Assembly (NCBI RefSeq): GCF_021513135.1
Contig: NZ_CP090981.1
Span: 1-64,000, forward strand
Source: Vibrio sp. SS-MA-C1-2
GTDB lineage: Bacteria; Pseudomonadota; Gammaproteobacteria; Enterobacterales; Vibrionaceae
Direction: 5' to 3'
DNA: 64,000 nucleotides
The notes under the pieces were generated by a model. It saw only the letters and a program-made list of their open reading frames with translations. It did not search any database and was not told the DNA's origin. This document shows positions 11,115 through 20,482 of this stretch, piece by piece. The position numbers were made by a program, and so were the translations under genes. How positions within the stretch are numbered: position 1 is the stretch's first letter; every line of letters begins with the position of its first letter.

Positions 11115-11843
11115 TTATTCAGCTTCTACGAAACCGTCTTGCTCAGCTTGAACAACGATGTCTTGGTTGCGACCTTCAGTTACAGCTTGAGCTACAGCGC
11201 CAAGGTAAAGGTTGATTGCACGGATTGCATCATCGTTACCAGGAACAACGTAATCAACGCCGTCTGGGTTAGAGTTAGTATCAACTACTGCGAATACAGG
11301 GATACCTAGGTTGTTTGCTTCTTTAACAGCAATGTGCTCGTGATCTGCATCGATTACGAAGATTGCGTCAGGTAAACCACCCATGTTTTTGATACCGCCT
11401 AGAGACTTCTCTAGTTTATCCATCTCACGAGTACGCATAAGCGCTTCTTTCTTAGTAAGCTTTTCGAAAGTACCGTCAGTAGACTGAACTTCTAGCTCTT
11501 TAAGACGCTTGATAGATTGGCGAACAGTTTTAAAGTTAGTAAGCATACCACCTAACCAGCGGTTGTTTACGTAGAACTGATCACAGCTGATCGCGTTCTC
11601 TTTAATTGATTCGCTTGCTGCACGCTTAGTACCAACGAAAAGGATTTTGCCTTTACGCTCAGCGATTTTGCCTAGCTGCGCTAGTGCATCGTTGAACATT
11701 GGTACAGTTTGCTCAAGGTTGATGATATGAACATTGTTACGAGCACCGAAGATGAACGGCTTCATCTTTGGGTTCCAGTAACGAGTTTGGTGACCGAAGT
11801 GAACACCAGCTTTAAGCATGTCGCGCATTGATACAGTAGCCAT
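11115..11843 (-). CDS. rpsB: 30S ribosomal protein S2
   Basis: S2 binds late to the 30S head-body junction and helps to recruit S1. The 242-residue protein has the S2 signatures: the start [20 protein letters not shown], the segment [13 protein letters not shown] [13 protein letters not shown], and [19 protein letters not shown]. Codon bias is strong. It is the first gene of the translation-envelope cluster, and its leader carries a conserved regulatory structure. Confidence 0.98.
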   Translation of the reverse strand: MATVSMRDMLKAGVHFGHQTRYWNPKMKPFIFGARNNVHIINLEQTVPMFNDALAQLGKIAERKGKILFVGTKRAASESIKENAISCDQFYVNNRWLGGMLTNFKTVRQSIKRLKELEVQSTDGTFEKLTKKEALMRTREMDKLEKSLGGIKNMGGLPDAIFVIDADHEHIAVKEANNLGIPVFAVVDTNSNPDGVDYVVPGNDDAIRAINLYLGAVAQAVTEGRNQDIVVQAEQDGFVEAE

Positions 11844-11960
11844 TATAAATTCCTCTTGGGGTTAGGCCTCCACATATCCCATATATCCGACCCAATGTCA
11901 TTTAACATTGAGGCACCCCGGTACATGTGTCGATATGTGTGTGATTTAAAATAATTTTGA
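11844..11960 (-). ncRNA. rpsB leader (S2 autoregulatory / t44-type element)
   Basis: The minus-strand leader of rpsB contains GGGGTGCCTCAATG, then ATGTGGAGGCCTAACCCC, and AAGAGG directly before the ATG. The GGGG and CCCC blocks and the CATTGG/CCAATG-type arms can pair. This matches the known gamma-proteobacterial rpsB leader (t44 RNA), where free S2 represses its own operon. The assignment comes from position and the conserved blocks, not from a covariance search. Confidence 0.7.
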
Positions 11961-12012
11961 GTTAGAACTAAATGATGCGGTCTGAAAAAACATACCAACA
12001 ATCACCTATTCC

Positions 12013-12048
12013 GGCGCGCTTTATACCATAAAACAGGAGTGAAATACC
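12013..12048 (-). promoter_or_regulatory. probable rpsB promoter with GC-rich discriminator
   Basis: The minus strand reads TATAAA (12025 to 12020) followed at once by GCGCGCC. This -10 plus GC discriminator arrangement is typical of stringently controlled ribosomal promoters. The -35 is not certain; TGGTAT 18 bp upstream is one candidate. It lies about 180 bp upstream of rpsB, which leaves room for the leader. Confidence 0.45.
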
Positions 12049-12240
12049 AGTAAGAAATGCGAAAATCACTATTTAAGAGCAATAATCTACTTAGTTGTTG
12101 TCTATTCTCAACACCAATTATTTTGGGTATCATTCTCATATTCATCTATAATAATTTAACAATTAAGCAAGCTTATTGTTTCATCTTAAAGATCACACTG
12201 ATATTATGCCTCCGAATCAATATTTATAGAGACGCCAAAA

Positions 12241-13065
12241 ATGAGTATCAAAATAAAAACTGAAGACGAAATTGAAAAAATGCGTGTAGCGGGTCGTTTA
12301 GCTGCCGACGTATTAATGATGATAGAACCTTATATCAAACCTGGCGTAACTACCGAAGAGTTAGATCGCATTTGTCATGATTATATTGTCAATGAACAAG
12401 GCGCGATTCCCGCTCCATTAAATTACCACGGCTTCCCGAAGTCAATTTGTACTTCAATCAACCACGTTATCTGTCATGGTATCCCAAGTACTGAAGATAC
12501 AGTTTACGCTGGAAAATATGAAAAACCGGGCCTTCTAAAAGACGGGGATATCTTAAATATCGATATTACGGTCATTAAAGATGGTTATCATGGTGATACT
12601 TCAAAGATGTTCCTTGTTGGTGATGTCTCTCTTGAAGATAAACGATTGTGTCGTGTCGCTCAAGAAAGCTTGTATCAAGCGATTGAAAAAGTTAAACCCG
12701 GTGCGAAACTGGGTGAGATCGGTACAACGATTCAAAAATTCATCAAAAAAGGCAATAGCCGTTACACCATTGTAAAAGATTATTGTGGTCATGGTATCGG
12801 TGCAGGCTTCCACGAAGAACCACAAGTCGTTCATTATAAAAATGGCGACAATACTGTATTAAAAGCGGGAATGTGCTTCACCATCGAACCAATGATTAAT
12901 GCGGGTAAGCATGTATCTATGTTAGATAGTGATGATAACTGGACGGTTTACACTGCCGATAACAAAAAGTCAGCTCAGTGGGAACACACGATACTGGTGA
13001 CAGAGCAAGGTTGTGAAGTCCTAACATTACGTGATGATGAGACGCTTCCTCGTTTCTTTAAGTAA
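12241..13065 (+). CDS. map: type I methionine aminopeptidase
   Basis: Map removes the initiator methionine from nascent proteins whose second residue is small. The 274-residue cytosolic protein has the pita-bread fold signatures: YHGFPKSICTSIN, the metal ligands in ILNIDITVIKDGYHGDTSKMF, the active-site histidine region YCGHGIGAGFHEEPQV, and FTIEPMI. It is transcribed away from rpsB, the usual arrangement. It starts at ATG 12241 without a strong ribosome binding site and ends before a terminator at 13136. Confidence 0.97.
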   Translation: MSIKIKTEDEIEKMRVAGRLAADVLMMIEPYIKPGVTTEELDRICHDYIVNEQGAIPAPLNYHGFPKSICTSINHVICHGIPSTEDTVYAGKYEKPGLLKDGDILNIDITVIKDGYHGDTSKMFLVGDVSLEDKRLCRVAQESLYQAIEKVKPGAKLGEIGTTIQKFIKKGNSRYTIVKDYCGHGIGAGFHEEPQVVHYKNGDNTVLKAGMCFTIEPMINAGKHVSMLDSDDNWTVYTADNKKSAQWEHTILVTEQGCEVLTLRDDETLPRFFK

Positions 13066-13135
13066 TGAATAAATAGCCACTCAATCAGTTAAATAAATCT
13101 TCATGAAACACACTATTGAGATGATTATTCAGATT

Positions 13136-13160
13136 AAGCCGACCTTTTGTCGGCTTTTTT
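13136..13160 (+). terminator. terminator after map
   Basis: An 8-bp stem AAGCCGAC/GTCGGCTT with a 5-base loop is followed by a run of T. It is a canonical Rho-independent terminator 70 bp after the map stop. Confidence 0.9.
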
Positions 13161-13205
13161 ATATTCGCTTTTTATTATTATTCCCTGCTTATCATTGATG
13201 ATATT

Positions 13206-13304
13206 TATCCCCCTTTTCACTTGAAGTCGCGACCAATGAGATCACTGGCCTATAAAATATCTCTTCTTTACCCACGACTAGCAACTCCAATTGCTTTCGG
13301 TATA
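13206..13304 (-). repeat. degenerate ERIC-like element (99 bp)
   Basis: In reverse orientation this copy keeps the left-end block (GCAATTGGAGTTGCTAGTCG) and the right-end block (GACTTCAAGTG then GGGGGATA). The middle is diverged and about 29 bp shorter than the 128-bp copies. It fills most of the map-glnD gap, upstream of glnD. Confidence 0.65.
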
Positions 13305-13354
13305 TACTTTTCTTAAGAAATTATTTTTAGCTGTTATTTTATCAAGGAACGATA

Positions 13355-15976
13355 ATGCCAAGCTCTCCTAAAATCCCGACTACATTAAATGACCAAGAGC
13401 TTAATTGTGACAATCTCAAGCAGTTGCTCGAACAATTTTGGCGCTGGCAACAAGCTCAGTTTTTTACCGGCTGTGATGTTTCCGATTTAGTTCATGCCCG
13501 TTCTCATTATATCGATCAACTGCTTTGTCGTTTATGGGATTACTTTCAATTAAGCCAATCAACAAATCTCTCTTTAATTGCCGTTGGTGGTTATGGTCGA
13601 GGAGAGCTACACCCTCTTTCTGATGTTGATATCCTAATATTAGCCACGCACTCGTTAACTTCAGATGAAGAACAGCAAGTCAGTCAGTTTTTAACTCTGC
13701 TGTGGGATCTGAAATTAGAGGTTGGGCATAGTGTGCGCACACTAGACGAATGTTATCAGCAGGGTGCCAATGACTTAACCATTGCGACTAACTTGCAAGA
13801 GTCACGATTAATTACAGGAGAGAAAAATAACTTTGAACAGCTTATTACTTATATCCACAGTGAACACTTTTGGCCAAGTGAAACATTTTTCCAAGCTAAA
13901 TTAGAAGAGCAACGTCAACGACATGCTCGCTATCACGATACGACTTACAACTTAGAGCCCGATATTAAAACCAGTCCAGGTGGACTGCGAGATATCCACA
14001 CCCTAGCTTGGATTGCCCGTCGCCATTTTGGTGCAACGAGTCTTTTTGAGATGAGTCGATATGGATTTCTTACCGATGCCGAATATCGAGAATTGGCTGA
14101 ATGTCAGGCTTTTCTTTGGCATGTCCGTTTCGCTCTCCACCTGCAACTAAAACGTTATGACAATCGACTCACCTTTGCTCATCAAGCTACTGTTGCAGAA
14201 AGCTTAGGCTATCACGGTGAAGGAAACCAAGCGGTTGAAAAGATGATGAAGTCTTTCTTTCGTACTCTACGCCGAGTTTCTGAATTGAATAAGATGTTAT
14301 TGCAACTCTTTGAACAGGCTATTTTGGAAAATCACGACAATGAATATATCACAATTCTTGATGATGATTTTCAGATGCAAGGCTCGTTGATTGAAGCAAG
14401 AAAACCCGTTCTTTTTCAAGCCCGTCCTGAAACTATTCTTGATCTGTTTCTTCATATTACCCATAACCCCAATATTAGTGGTATTAGCGCCCCAACATTA
14501 CGTCAATTAAGAACCGCAAAACGCCGTCTAAATATTAGCTTATGCGAACTTCCAGAAGCTCGAGAAAAGTTTATGGCCCTATTGCGTCACCCCAACGTAT
14601 TGGATAAAGCGGTACCATTAATGCATCTTCATGGTGTCTTTTCTGCCTACCTTCCACAGTGGAGTCAGATTGTTGGTCAGATGCAGTTCGACCTTTTCCA
14701 TGTCTACACGGTTGATGAACATACCATTCGAGTATTAAAAAACATCAATAAATTTAATTTAGAAGAGAACAGAGAACGCCACCCCATAAGTTGTCGTATA
14801 TTCCCGAGTTTAGCGAAAAAAGAGTTACTTTATCTGGCCGCGATTTTCCATGATATCGGTAAAGGCCGAGGCGGAGACCATTCAGAAATTGGCGCAATAG
14901 AGAGTTATCAATTCTGCCTCGATCATGGGCTATCTCGTCCTGAAGCAAAATTAGTCTCCTGGTTGGTAGAACAACATCTATTAATGTCAGTGACGGCACA
15001 AAGACGAGATATTTACGATCCTGACGTGATCACTGAATTTGCTAAAAAAGTTCGTGATGAAGAACGATTAAGTTACCTACTTTGTCTGACTGTTGCTGAT
15101 ATTTGTGCCACTAACTCCGATCTTTGGAACAGTTGGAAAGCGAGTCTATTAACGCAACTTTTCTATTCAACTCAAAAAGCCCTACGCCGTGGATTAGAAA
15201 ACCCGCCAGATATGCGTGAACGAATTAGACATAATCAAACTCAAGCCTCAGCCTTATTGATTGAAAAAGGGTTTGATAAATCAGCGATTCAACAGCTTTG
15301 GTTGAGATTTAAAGCTGACTACTTTTTACGGCATAACTACCAACAAATCGCTTGGCATGGCGAGCACTTATTACAACATGATAATGAGCAGCCACTCATT
15401 CTGGTTAGTCACACTCAATTTAGTGGTGGAACAGAAATATTTATTCATGCTGCTGATCGACCAAGCTTATTTGCTACGGTTGTATCTATTCTAGATAAAA
15501 AGAATTTGAGTGTTCATGATGCGCAGGTCATGTCGAGTAAAGATCATTTTGCTCTTGATACTTTTTTAGTGCTTGATCAGAGTGGACAAGCGATTGCAGA
15601 AGATCGTCATATTGCGATCATCAAGGCGATTGGCAATGCTCTGACCAATAAACCGAATAAAATTAAGAGTAAAAAAATACCGAAGAAGCTATCCCACTTT
15701 AATGTCCCAACTCAAACCAGTTTTATCCTATCAAAAAATAGAAAACGTTCGATGATGGAATTAATTGCGCTTGATACGCCAGGACTACTTGCCAAGGTGG
15801 GTTCAGTCTTTGCGGAACAAAAGCTAACCTTACATTCAGCAAAAATCACCACTATTGGTGAACGGGCAGAGGATTTCTTTATTTTAACCAATGAAGAAGG
15901 GCATGCCCTCACCATTGAACAGCAAGAGCAACTCACCGATAAACTACAAAAGATTACCAGTGAGAATTGCCATTAA
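13355..15976 (+). CDS. glnD: bifunctional uridylyltransferase / uridylyl-removing enzyme GlnD
   Basis: GlnD senses glutamine and controls nitrogen metabolism by adding UMP to, or removing it from, PII proteins (GlnB/GlnK). The 873-residue protein shows a nucleotidyltransferase domain with GGYGRGELHPLSDVDILIL (about residues 77-95) and the PII-UTase segment SPGGLRDIHT. The HD hydrolase motif AIFHDIGKGRGGDHS follows (about 503-517), then two C-terminal ACT domains (about 695-775 and 800-870) for glutamine binding. ATG 13355 has AAGGA upstream. The stop overlaps the convergent yqcA by 3-4 bp. Confidence 0.97.
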   Translation: MPSSPKIPTTLNDQELNCDNLKQLLEQFWRWQQAQFFTGCDVSDLVHARSHYIDQLLCRLWDYFQLSQSTNLSLIAVGGYGRGELHPLSDVDILILATHSLTSDEEQQVSQFLTLLWDLKLEVGHSVRTLDECYQQGANDLTIATNLQESRLITGEKNNFEQLITYIHSEHFWPSETFFQAKLEEQRQRHARYHDTTYNLEPDIKTSPGGLRDIHTLAWIARRHFGATSLFEMSRYGFLTDAEYRELAECQAFLWHVRFALHLQLKRYDNRLTFAHQATVAESLGYHGEGNQAVEKMMKSFFRTLRRVSELNKMLLQLFEQAILENHDNEYITILDDDFQMQGSLIEARKPVLFQARPETILDLFLHITHNPNISGISAPTLRQLRTAKRRLNISLCELPEAREKFMALLRHPNVLDKAVPLMHLHGVFSAYLPQWSQIVGQMQFDLFHVYTVDEHTIRVLKNINKFNLEENRERHPISCRIFPSLAKKELLYLAAIFHDIGKGRGGDHSEIGAIESYQFCLDHGLSRPEAKLVSWLVEQHLLMSVTAQRRDIYDPDVITEFAKKVRDEERLSYLLCLTVADICATNSDLWNSWKASLLTQLFYSTQKALRRGLENPPDMRERIRHNQTQASALLIEKGFDKSAIQQLWLRFKADYFLRHNYQQIAWHGEHLLQHDNEQPLILVSHTQFSGGTEIFIHAADRPSLFATVVSILDKKNLSVHDAQVMSSKDHFALDTFLVLDQSGQAIAEDRHIAIIKAIGNALTNKPNKIKSKKIPKKLSHFNVPTQTSFILSKNRKRSMMELIALDTPGLLAKVGSVFAEQKLTLHSAKITTIGERAEDFFILTNEEGHALTIEQQEQLTDKLQKITSENCH

Positions 15977-16422
15977 ATCAGCTTAGTATTCAATTTTTCT
16001 AACCAATCCAAAGCTGGCGGTTGAGGATCGAAGTCAACCCCAGCATCAATATTCAGTCTTGGATAAAGCTCAACCATGGCCATCTGTTGAAATAACGCTT
16101 CAACCTTGTCACCGGCACCACAAAAGTTTTGATAACTTGAATCCCCTAAAGTAATTAAGCCATAAGAGAGTTGTGGCAACTGTGGTAATGTATCATTAAG
16201 TTGTTGATGCAAGTTTGCCAATGTATCAGGTAACTCACCTTGTCCCGTGGTCGATGTCACAATCAGAACGGTATCATTATTTCCATCTACAATATCTGTA
16301 AGTTCAGCGTTATCGTAAAGCGTCACTTGATGCCCTTTACTTGTTAATGTTTGCTCAACATCACACGCTAAATTTTCAGCATTACCAAATACTGAACCAA
16401 CAAAAATTCCAATCCTAGACAT
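15973..16422 (-). CDS. yqcA: flavodoxin-like protein YqcA
   Basis: This 149-residue flavodoxin-domain protein has the FMN phosphate loop near the start (IFVGSVFGNAENLA) and further FMN-binding loops at STTGQGELPD and TLGDSSYQNFCGAGDK. It is of the short-chain YqcA/MioC type. The physiological electron partner is not known from sequence. It lies 110 bp downstream of truC and yqcC, the same neighbours as in E. coli, which favours yqcA over mioC. Confidence 0.9.
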   Translation of the reverse strand: MSRIGIFVGSVFGNAENLACDVEQTLTSKGHQVTLYDNAELTDIVDGNNDTVLIVTSTTGQGELPDTLANLHQQLNDTLPQLPQLSYGLITLGDSSYQNFCGAGDKVEALFQQMAMVELYPRLNIDAGVDFDPQPPALDWLEKLNTKLI

Positions 16423-16531
16423 AAATTACTCCGTTCATTACATATTATTTTTTACTTACATTCTTATAAACTCAAACATAACCAAATAATTAATTCGGCT
16501 AATAAAATAAAGTTCTTTTATAAACATAGAC

Positions 16532-17341
16532 CTACAAATCTAACAAAGATAGCTCCCAATCAAAACTTTTCATCACATGCAACCAAGTTTCATCAATTCC
16601 CGCATCCAATATTATCCTTTCATCAGTGATAGGATGAGAGAATATAAGACGGCTTGCATGTAACATTAAACGATGACATTGATAATTTTCACGGAAAAAT
16701 CGATTATGTCTCCCTTCTCCATGTTTAGTATCTCCGACAATATGATGGTGAAGATGGTGCAAATGGCGGCGAAGTTGATGCTTTCTTCCCGTCTTTGGTT
16801 TTAGTCCAACTAATCCATAACGGCTTGTCGGATAACGACTGACAGCAAATGGAAGCTCAATTTCAGCAATTGGCCAATATTCCGTAATCGCAGATTGGTA
16901 CTCTTTCTCTTCGGAAGCATGTTTATTGGCAATTTTATCTCGTTCCTTTACCAAAGGATAATCAAGAACCGCCGCCTCTTTCACCCAACCTCGTACTAAA
17001 GCGTGATAAAATTTTTCAATCGTATGTTCAACAAACTGCTGCTGCATCTGATTCGCGATTTCACTTGAAAGTGCAAATAACAATACGCCAGAAGTTGGTT
17101 TATCTAAACGGTGTAACGGGAACACATGCTGACCAATTTGGTTGCGTAATGTTTGCATCACAAATACGGTCTCTTCACTATCGAGCCAAGAACGATGAAC
17201 GAGCATCCCTGATGGTTTATTGACCGCCACCAGCCATTCATCTTGATAAATAATCTCTAACTCAATAACAGAGTGAGTATCTTGTAGCTCATCTCCATTA
17301 TTTGTCATATCTATTGATGATTGATTAATCTCTTCGCTCAT
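16532..17341 (-). CDS. truC: tRNA pseudouridine(65) synthase TruC
   Basis: TruC makes pseudouridine at position 65 in the T-stem of some tRNAs. The 269-residue protein belongs to the RluA/RsuA-like superfamily: catalytic motif HRLDKPTSGVLLF (Asp about residue 78) and the later motifs GLKPKTGRKHQLRRHL and HGEGRHNRFF. It has no S4 domain, unlike RluD in this window, which fits TruC. An acidic N-terminal extension of about 25 residues precedes the domain. It is separated from yqcC by only 3 bp. Confidence 0.93.
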   Translation of the reverse strand: MSEEINQSSIDMTNNGDELQDTHSVIELEIIYQDEWLVAVNKPSGMLVHRSWLDSEETVFVMQTLRNQIGQHVFPLHRLDKPTSGVLLFALSSEIANQMQQQFVEHTIEKFYHALVRGWVKEAAVLDYPLVKERDKIANKHASEEKEYQSAITEYWPIAEIELPFAVSRYPTSRYGLVGLKPKTGRKHQLRRHLHHLHHHIVGDTKHGEGRHNRFFRENYQCHRLMLHASRLIFSHPITDERIILDAGIDETWLHVMKSFDWELSLLDL

Positions 17342-17344
17342 TGG

Positions 17345-17668
17345 CTATACCTCGCCTTTAAATAATTGATCTAATTCTTGAAGGTGCTCAACAATCACCA
17401 CTTGATACTGATGCGCTTTTAATGCTTCAGAAAAATAAGGGGAAATATCAAATGCTGTTGGTAATGGATGATCGTGTTGTAACATAAAATTTAATTTTGG
17501 AATTAATACCCATTGTAGCCATTCAATCGGTGTTAAAGTATCAATACAAAAAGGCTCGACACTTGATAAAGCCTCAATTGAAGGTTGCTGTAACGACCAT
17601 AAGTCATGGCGCTTTAATAATTGCTCTAGATGAGCTAACTGCTGCTGACAAGCATCTCTCTGTAACAT
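17345..17668 (-). CDS. yqcC: YqcC family protein (DUF446)
   Basis: This is a small cytosolic helical protein of 107 residues that matches the YqcC/DUF446 family in length, in the segment TLTPIEWLQWVLIPKLN and in its place before truC and yqcA. No catalytic motif is visible and the function is unknown. Upstream lies a degenerate ERIC-like element shared with the divergent DUF3549 gene. Confidence 0.88.
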   Translation of the reverse strand: MLQRDACQQQLAHLEQLLKRHDLWSLQQPSIEALSSVEPFCIDTLTPIEWLQWVLIPKLNFMLQHDHPLPTAFDISPYFSEALKAHQYQVVIVEHLQELDQLFKGEV

Positions 17669-17757
17669 CGCATACTCTAGTTATCTAATCATACTGCTTA
17701 ATATCATACGCTATCTAACAAAAAAAATGACTATATCCTTTTCATCGTTGAAGCTGT

Positions 17758-17882
17758 TATCCCTTTCTTATTTTGAAGTCGCTAGGTTGTTGAGTATATT
17801 CATTCGTCTCAATCATATAAAATACCTATACTCATGGCTCCTCACTTATCACCGACTAGCAACTCCGATTACTTTAGGTATA
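17758..17882 (-). repeat. degenerate ERIC-like element (125 bp)
   Basis: This is a near full-length copy in reverse orientation, with recognisable end blocks (TTGAAGTCGCTAGGTTGTTG and ACTAGCAACTCC) and centre. It is more diverged than the five intact copies. It sits between divergent yqcC and the DUF3549 gene, so it may overlap the promoters of both. Confidence 0.8.
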
Positions 17883-17917
17883 ATTGAAAAAATTTTGTTG
17901 ATGATATGATTGGAAAA

Positions 17918-18967
17918 ATGGATACTATAAATAGTTTTAGCTCTCTTCTTACTCAGGCTAACTGCCAATTTACCCTTTTTGATTTTGGTCGAAAGATCAC
18001 GCCAATTAATCATGAGCAACTGACTGCAATTGAACAAAATAAGATCCCTTATCCGTATCCAATTCAGCGTCATGCCCAATTTGCACTGGCATTTTGGAAT
18101 CAAGGTGAAACGCCCTGGATCTGGTTCTTACGTTTTCCTTTAGATGAACGTGGATTACTCAATCAAGCATTAACCGGTGATTTTTTGAATTACGTGATGG
18201 CTGCGATGGGAACAGATTTAAGCAAAGAACCGTCAGAAGAGGTTAAAGAGCAGCTAGCGAATAATCCTTACACATTTAAACCCTCTGACGACAAGTTAGC
18301 GATGTTTAATGCTTTATTAAATCAACAACTAAACCAAGAACCAAGTCAATTTTATCCAGCAGCAAGACAGTATTTATCAGGTGAAGTCGATTGGCAACAA
18401 TGGCAAAATATTGGCTTACAAGGATTTGCAGATGTTTGCGCTCGTCTTAATCAAGATAACAATGCAACATCGGTCAGAAAAGCACTATCACACCTACCAA
18501 ATGAACCTCGTTATGCGTTACTGGGTTGTTTAGAGCATATCACTATCCCTGATAAGCTTGCCGTTAGGTTAACAGAGCTGTTTGATCAACAACTGCAGCA
18601 GCCAGAGCCCGATATTTTCTTATTAACGGCTTATGTTCGCGCATTAGGCAGTGCAAAAGCTAACTACTTACAGCCTTTGATCTTACAAATCCTAAATACG
18701 CCACAGCTTTGTCATCAAGAGATGTTCATTGCCATTTCTGGCCGTGCATGGCTTGGTTTAAATGAGTCAAAAGTTGCCTCTCAATTCTTAATTAAGCTGG
18801 CTCAAAGTGGTAATCAAAACTTATTTAATCAACTATTTACTGACCTTGTCATGCTTCCTGAACTAAGAATGTTATTACTCTCTTTAGTTAATCATCAACC
18901 TAACCCTGAATTAATCGCAGCAATTAAAAATCTACAAAAAATCGCCACAGAGAGTGGTAAGCAATAA
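17918..18967 (+). CDS. DUF3549 family protein
   Basis: This is a soluble helical protein of about 349 residues, without signal peptide or membrane segment, matching the DUF3549 family found in Vibrionaceae and relatives. The conserved N-terminal part (TLFDFGRKITPI, then WIWFLRFPLDERGLLNQA) is followed by HEAT-like helices. The function is unknown. An ATG four codons upstream (17906) is also possible; I favour 17918 because homologues begin MDTI and the upstream ATG has no ribosome binding site. It leads a plus-strand group with the next two genes. Confidence 0.85.
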   Translation: MDTINSFSSLLTQANCQFTLFDFGRKITPINHEQLTAIEQNKIPYPYPIQRHAQFALAFWNQGETPWIWFLRFPLDERGLLNQALTGDFLNYVMAAMGTDLSKEPSEEVKEQLANNPYTFKPSDDKLAMFNALLNQQLNQEPSQFYPAARQYLSGEVDWQQWQNIGLQGFADVCARLNQDNNATSVRKALSHLPNEPRYALLGCLEHITIPDKLAVRLTELFDQQLQQPEPDIFLLTAYVRALGSAKANYLQPLILQILNTPQLCHQEMFIAISGRAWLGLNESKVASQFLIKLAQSGNQNLFNQLFTDLVMLPELRMLLLSLVNHQPNPELIAAIKNLQKIATESGKQ

Positions 18968-19023
18968 TTCATCTCACCCTGAATTTTAAGAACAAGATAT
19001 ATCACTTTATAAGGCACCACATT

Positions 19024-19338
19024 ATGGAAAATGTATGGGGTATGATTATCATCCTTTTTATTGCGATGATTTTCTGGCAGCAACGTCGTCAATCTGAATA
19101 TGCTCGACAGATCATCCAACAGCACTGTAAAAAAATGCAGTTGCAAGTCATTAGTATCGCATTTGGCCGTCGCCACTTTTTTGATCAACACAGACGCTTT
19201 AATTGGCACTCTGAATTTTGTTTTGAGTTTTCCGTAAATGGTCAAGATCTGTATAACGGAAAATTGATGATGAAAGGTTTTAAAGTGGTGCAGTTATACA
19301 CACCACCTCACCGCATGCCTGATGAAGTCGACCATTAA
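19024..19338 (+). CDS. DUF3301 membrane-anchored protein
   Basis: A 104-residue protein with one N-terminal membrane helix (about residues 4-18) and a cytosolic basic domain. The C-terminal part carries LYNGKLMMKGFKVVQLYTPP, typical of DUF3301. Function unknown. It starts 57 bp after the DUF3549 gene and is probably co-transcribed with it. Confidence 0.85.
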   Translation: MENVWGMIIILFIAMIFWQQRRQSEYARQIIQQHCKKMQLQVISIAFGRRHFFDQHRRFNWHSEFCFEFSVNGQDLYNGKLMMKGFKVVQLYTPPHRMPDEVDH

Positions 19339-19371
19339 TAAAATCAGTTAACTCAATAAAATAGGATCAAT

Positions 19372-19647
19372 ATGAGCCACTCAACATTGATAATAGATGC
19401 ACTAAGCCACTTACAAAGTAAAGGATTATCACCTTCAGTCGCACGTTTAAAAGGCTTATTACCAAAATCAGTCACCATGCCTGAGATTATCCAAGCGATT
19501 CAACACGCGAAAAGTGGCGCAACAATAAAAACAGAAGTGAAAAAAGAAAAAGAACTGACATCGGCTGAGCGAATTGAAATTTTAGAGCAACAGGTTAAAA
19601 GCCTTGTTGCTCGTATTGAACAGCTTGAAATTAATCGTGAAAAATAG
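19372..19647 (+). CDS. small conserved coiled-coil protein
   Basis: This 91-residue protein has a basic helix-rich N-terminal half (residues 1-45) and a C-terminal coiled coil (about 62-91, heptad-like ILEQQVKSLVARIEQLE). A good ribosome binding site (AGGATCAAT before ATG) and its position 33 bp after the DUF3301 gene support a real gene. I do not recognise the family. The N-terminal SVARLKGLLPKSVTMPEIIQ could be a small DNA-binding fold, but that is only a guess. Confidence 0.75.
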   Translation: MSHSTLIIDALSHLQSKGLSPSVARLKGLLPKSVTMPEIIQAIQHAKSGATIKTEVKKEKELTSAERIEILEQQVKSLVARIEQLEINREK

Positions 19648-19664
19648 TGATATTAAGTAGAGAC

Positions 19665-20438
19665 TTAGTCTTTAAAGTCCCAAGATAGATTACTCACTAA
19701 TAAACATTGATCGCATTTAAAATCAAAAATACCATGAATTGGCGCATCTAATGCCCATTCTCCATCACAAACAGGGCAGCGTCTTTGTTGCTCTGCTTCT
19801 TTGCTCTCCCCACCCACTCGATATAGGTAAAGATATGTCGGCGTTTTACTAACAACAGCCATTCGACGACATAGATCCCAACCACGGCGAAATAAGACAC
19901 TCTGTGGTGAACTCATTTCAAAAAGAGAAGGATGCTCAACCACAGAACCATTCATCTGCAGCTGATCACATGCACTCCAATCCTCTTGCCATTTAATCAA
20001 TTGCTTTTGGTCACCATTGGCAACCGGAGGCAAACGGTAAAGCGGGATCGGTTCAAAGTCTTCACCACAACGAATTGGAGAACAAGTGTGCAAATGACTA
20101 GTAAATAAGATTTGCCAGCTAGGTGCTTCACATTGATCACTGGGATCCGAGTTCATATCCTGCCCAACAATAGTGATTTTAGGTTGTAATAGCCCTGAAT
20201 CACTCAGTAATTTTAGTGCTCGTTTCACTTGTGGACTATGATTTTTGGGATGCAGACTATTTTGCTCTGGTGAAATAACTCGAGCGATAAAATTACTTCC
20301 ATTCATCACAATGGGTAATTCCCGCCCGAGAACTTGGCCATTATAACGTAGGCAATCGAGAACAAAATTAATCGCTTTTTCGACTTCACCTAATGAAGTG
20401 TCACAATAGATTTCAAAATCCAATTCAGTGATATACAT
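19665..20438 (-). CDS. Zn-ribbon-containing protein (DUF2310)
   Basis: A cytosolic protein of about 257 residues. The C-terminus has two Cys pairs, CPVCDGEW and CDQC, spaced as in a zinc ribbon, and the body matches the DUF2310 family. Function unknown. I start at ATG 20438, preceded by AAGGA five bases upstream, rather than at the in-frame TTG at 20456. The gene follows syd by 44 bp, so both probably share a transcript. Its end lies 17 bp from the convergent coiled-coil gene. Confidence 0.87.
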   Translation of the reverse strand: MYITELDFEIYCDTSLGEVEKAINFVLDCLRYNGQVLGRELPIVMNGSNFIARVISPEQNSLHPKNHSPQVKRALKLLSDSGLLQPKITIVGQDMNSDPSDQCEAPSWQILFTSHLHTCSPIRCGEDFEPIPLYRLPPVANGDQKQLIKWQEDWSACDQLQMNGSVVEHPSLFEMSSPQSVLFRRGWDLCRRMAVVSKTPTYLYLYRVGGESKEAEQQRRCPVCDGEWALDAPIHGIFDFKCDQCLLVSNLSWDFKD

Positions 20439-20482
20439 AGTGTTCCTTGGAGTCAAATAATAGGTGCATGACGAAAGATAGA

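Noticed and set aside
12057..12263. 68-codon plus-strand frame before map
   Set aside because: It overlaps the map start out of frame, lies over the AT-rich promoter region, and has no ribosome binding site or recognisable similarity.
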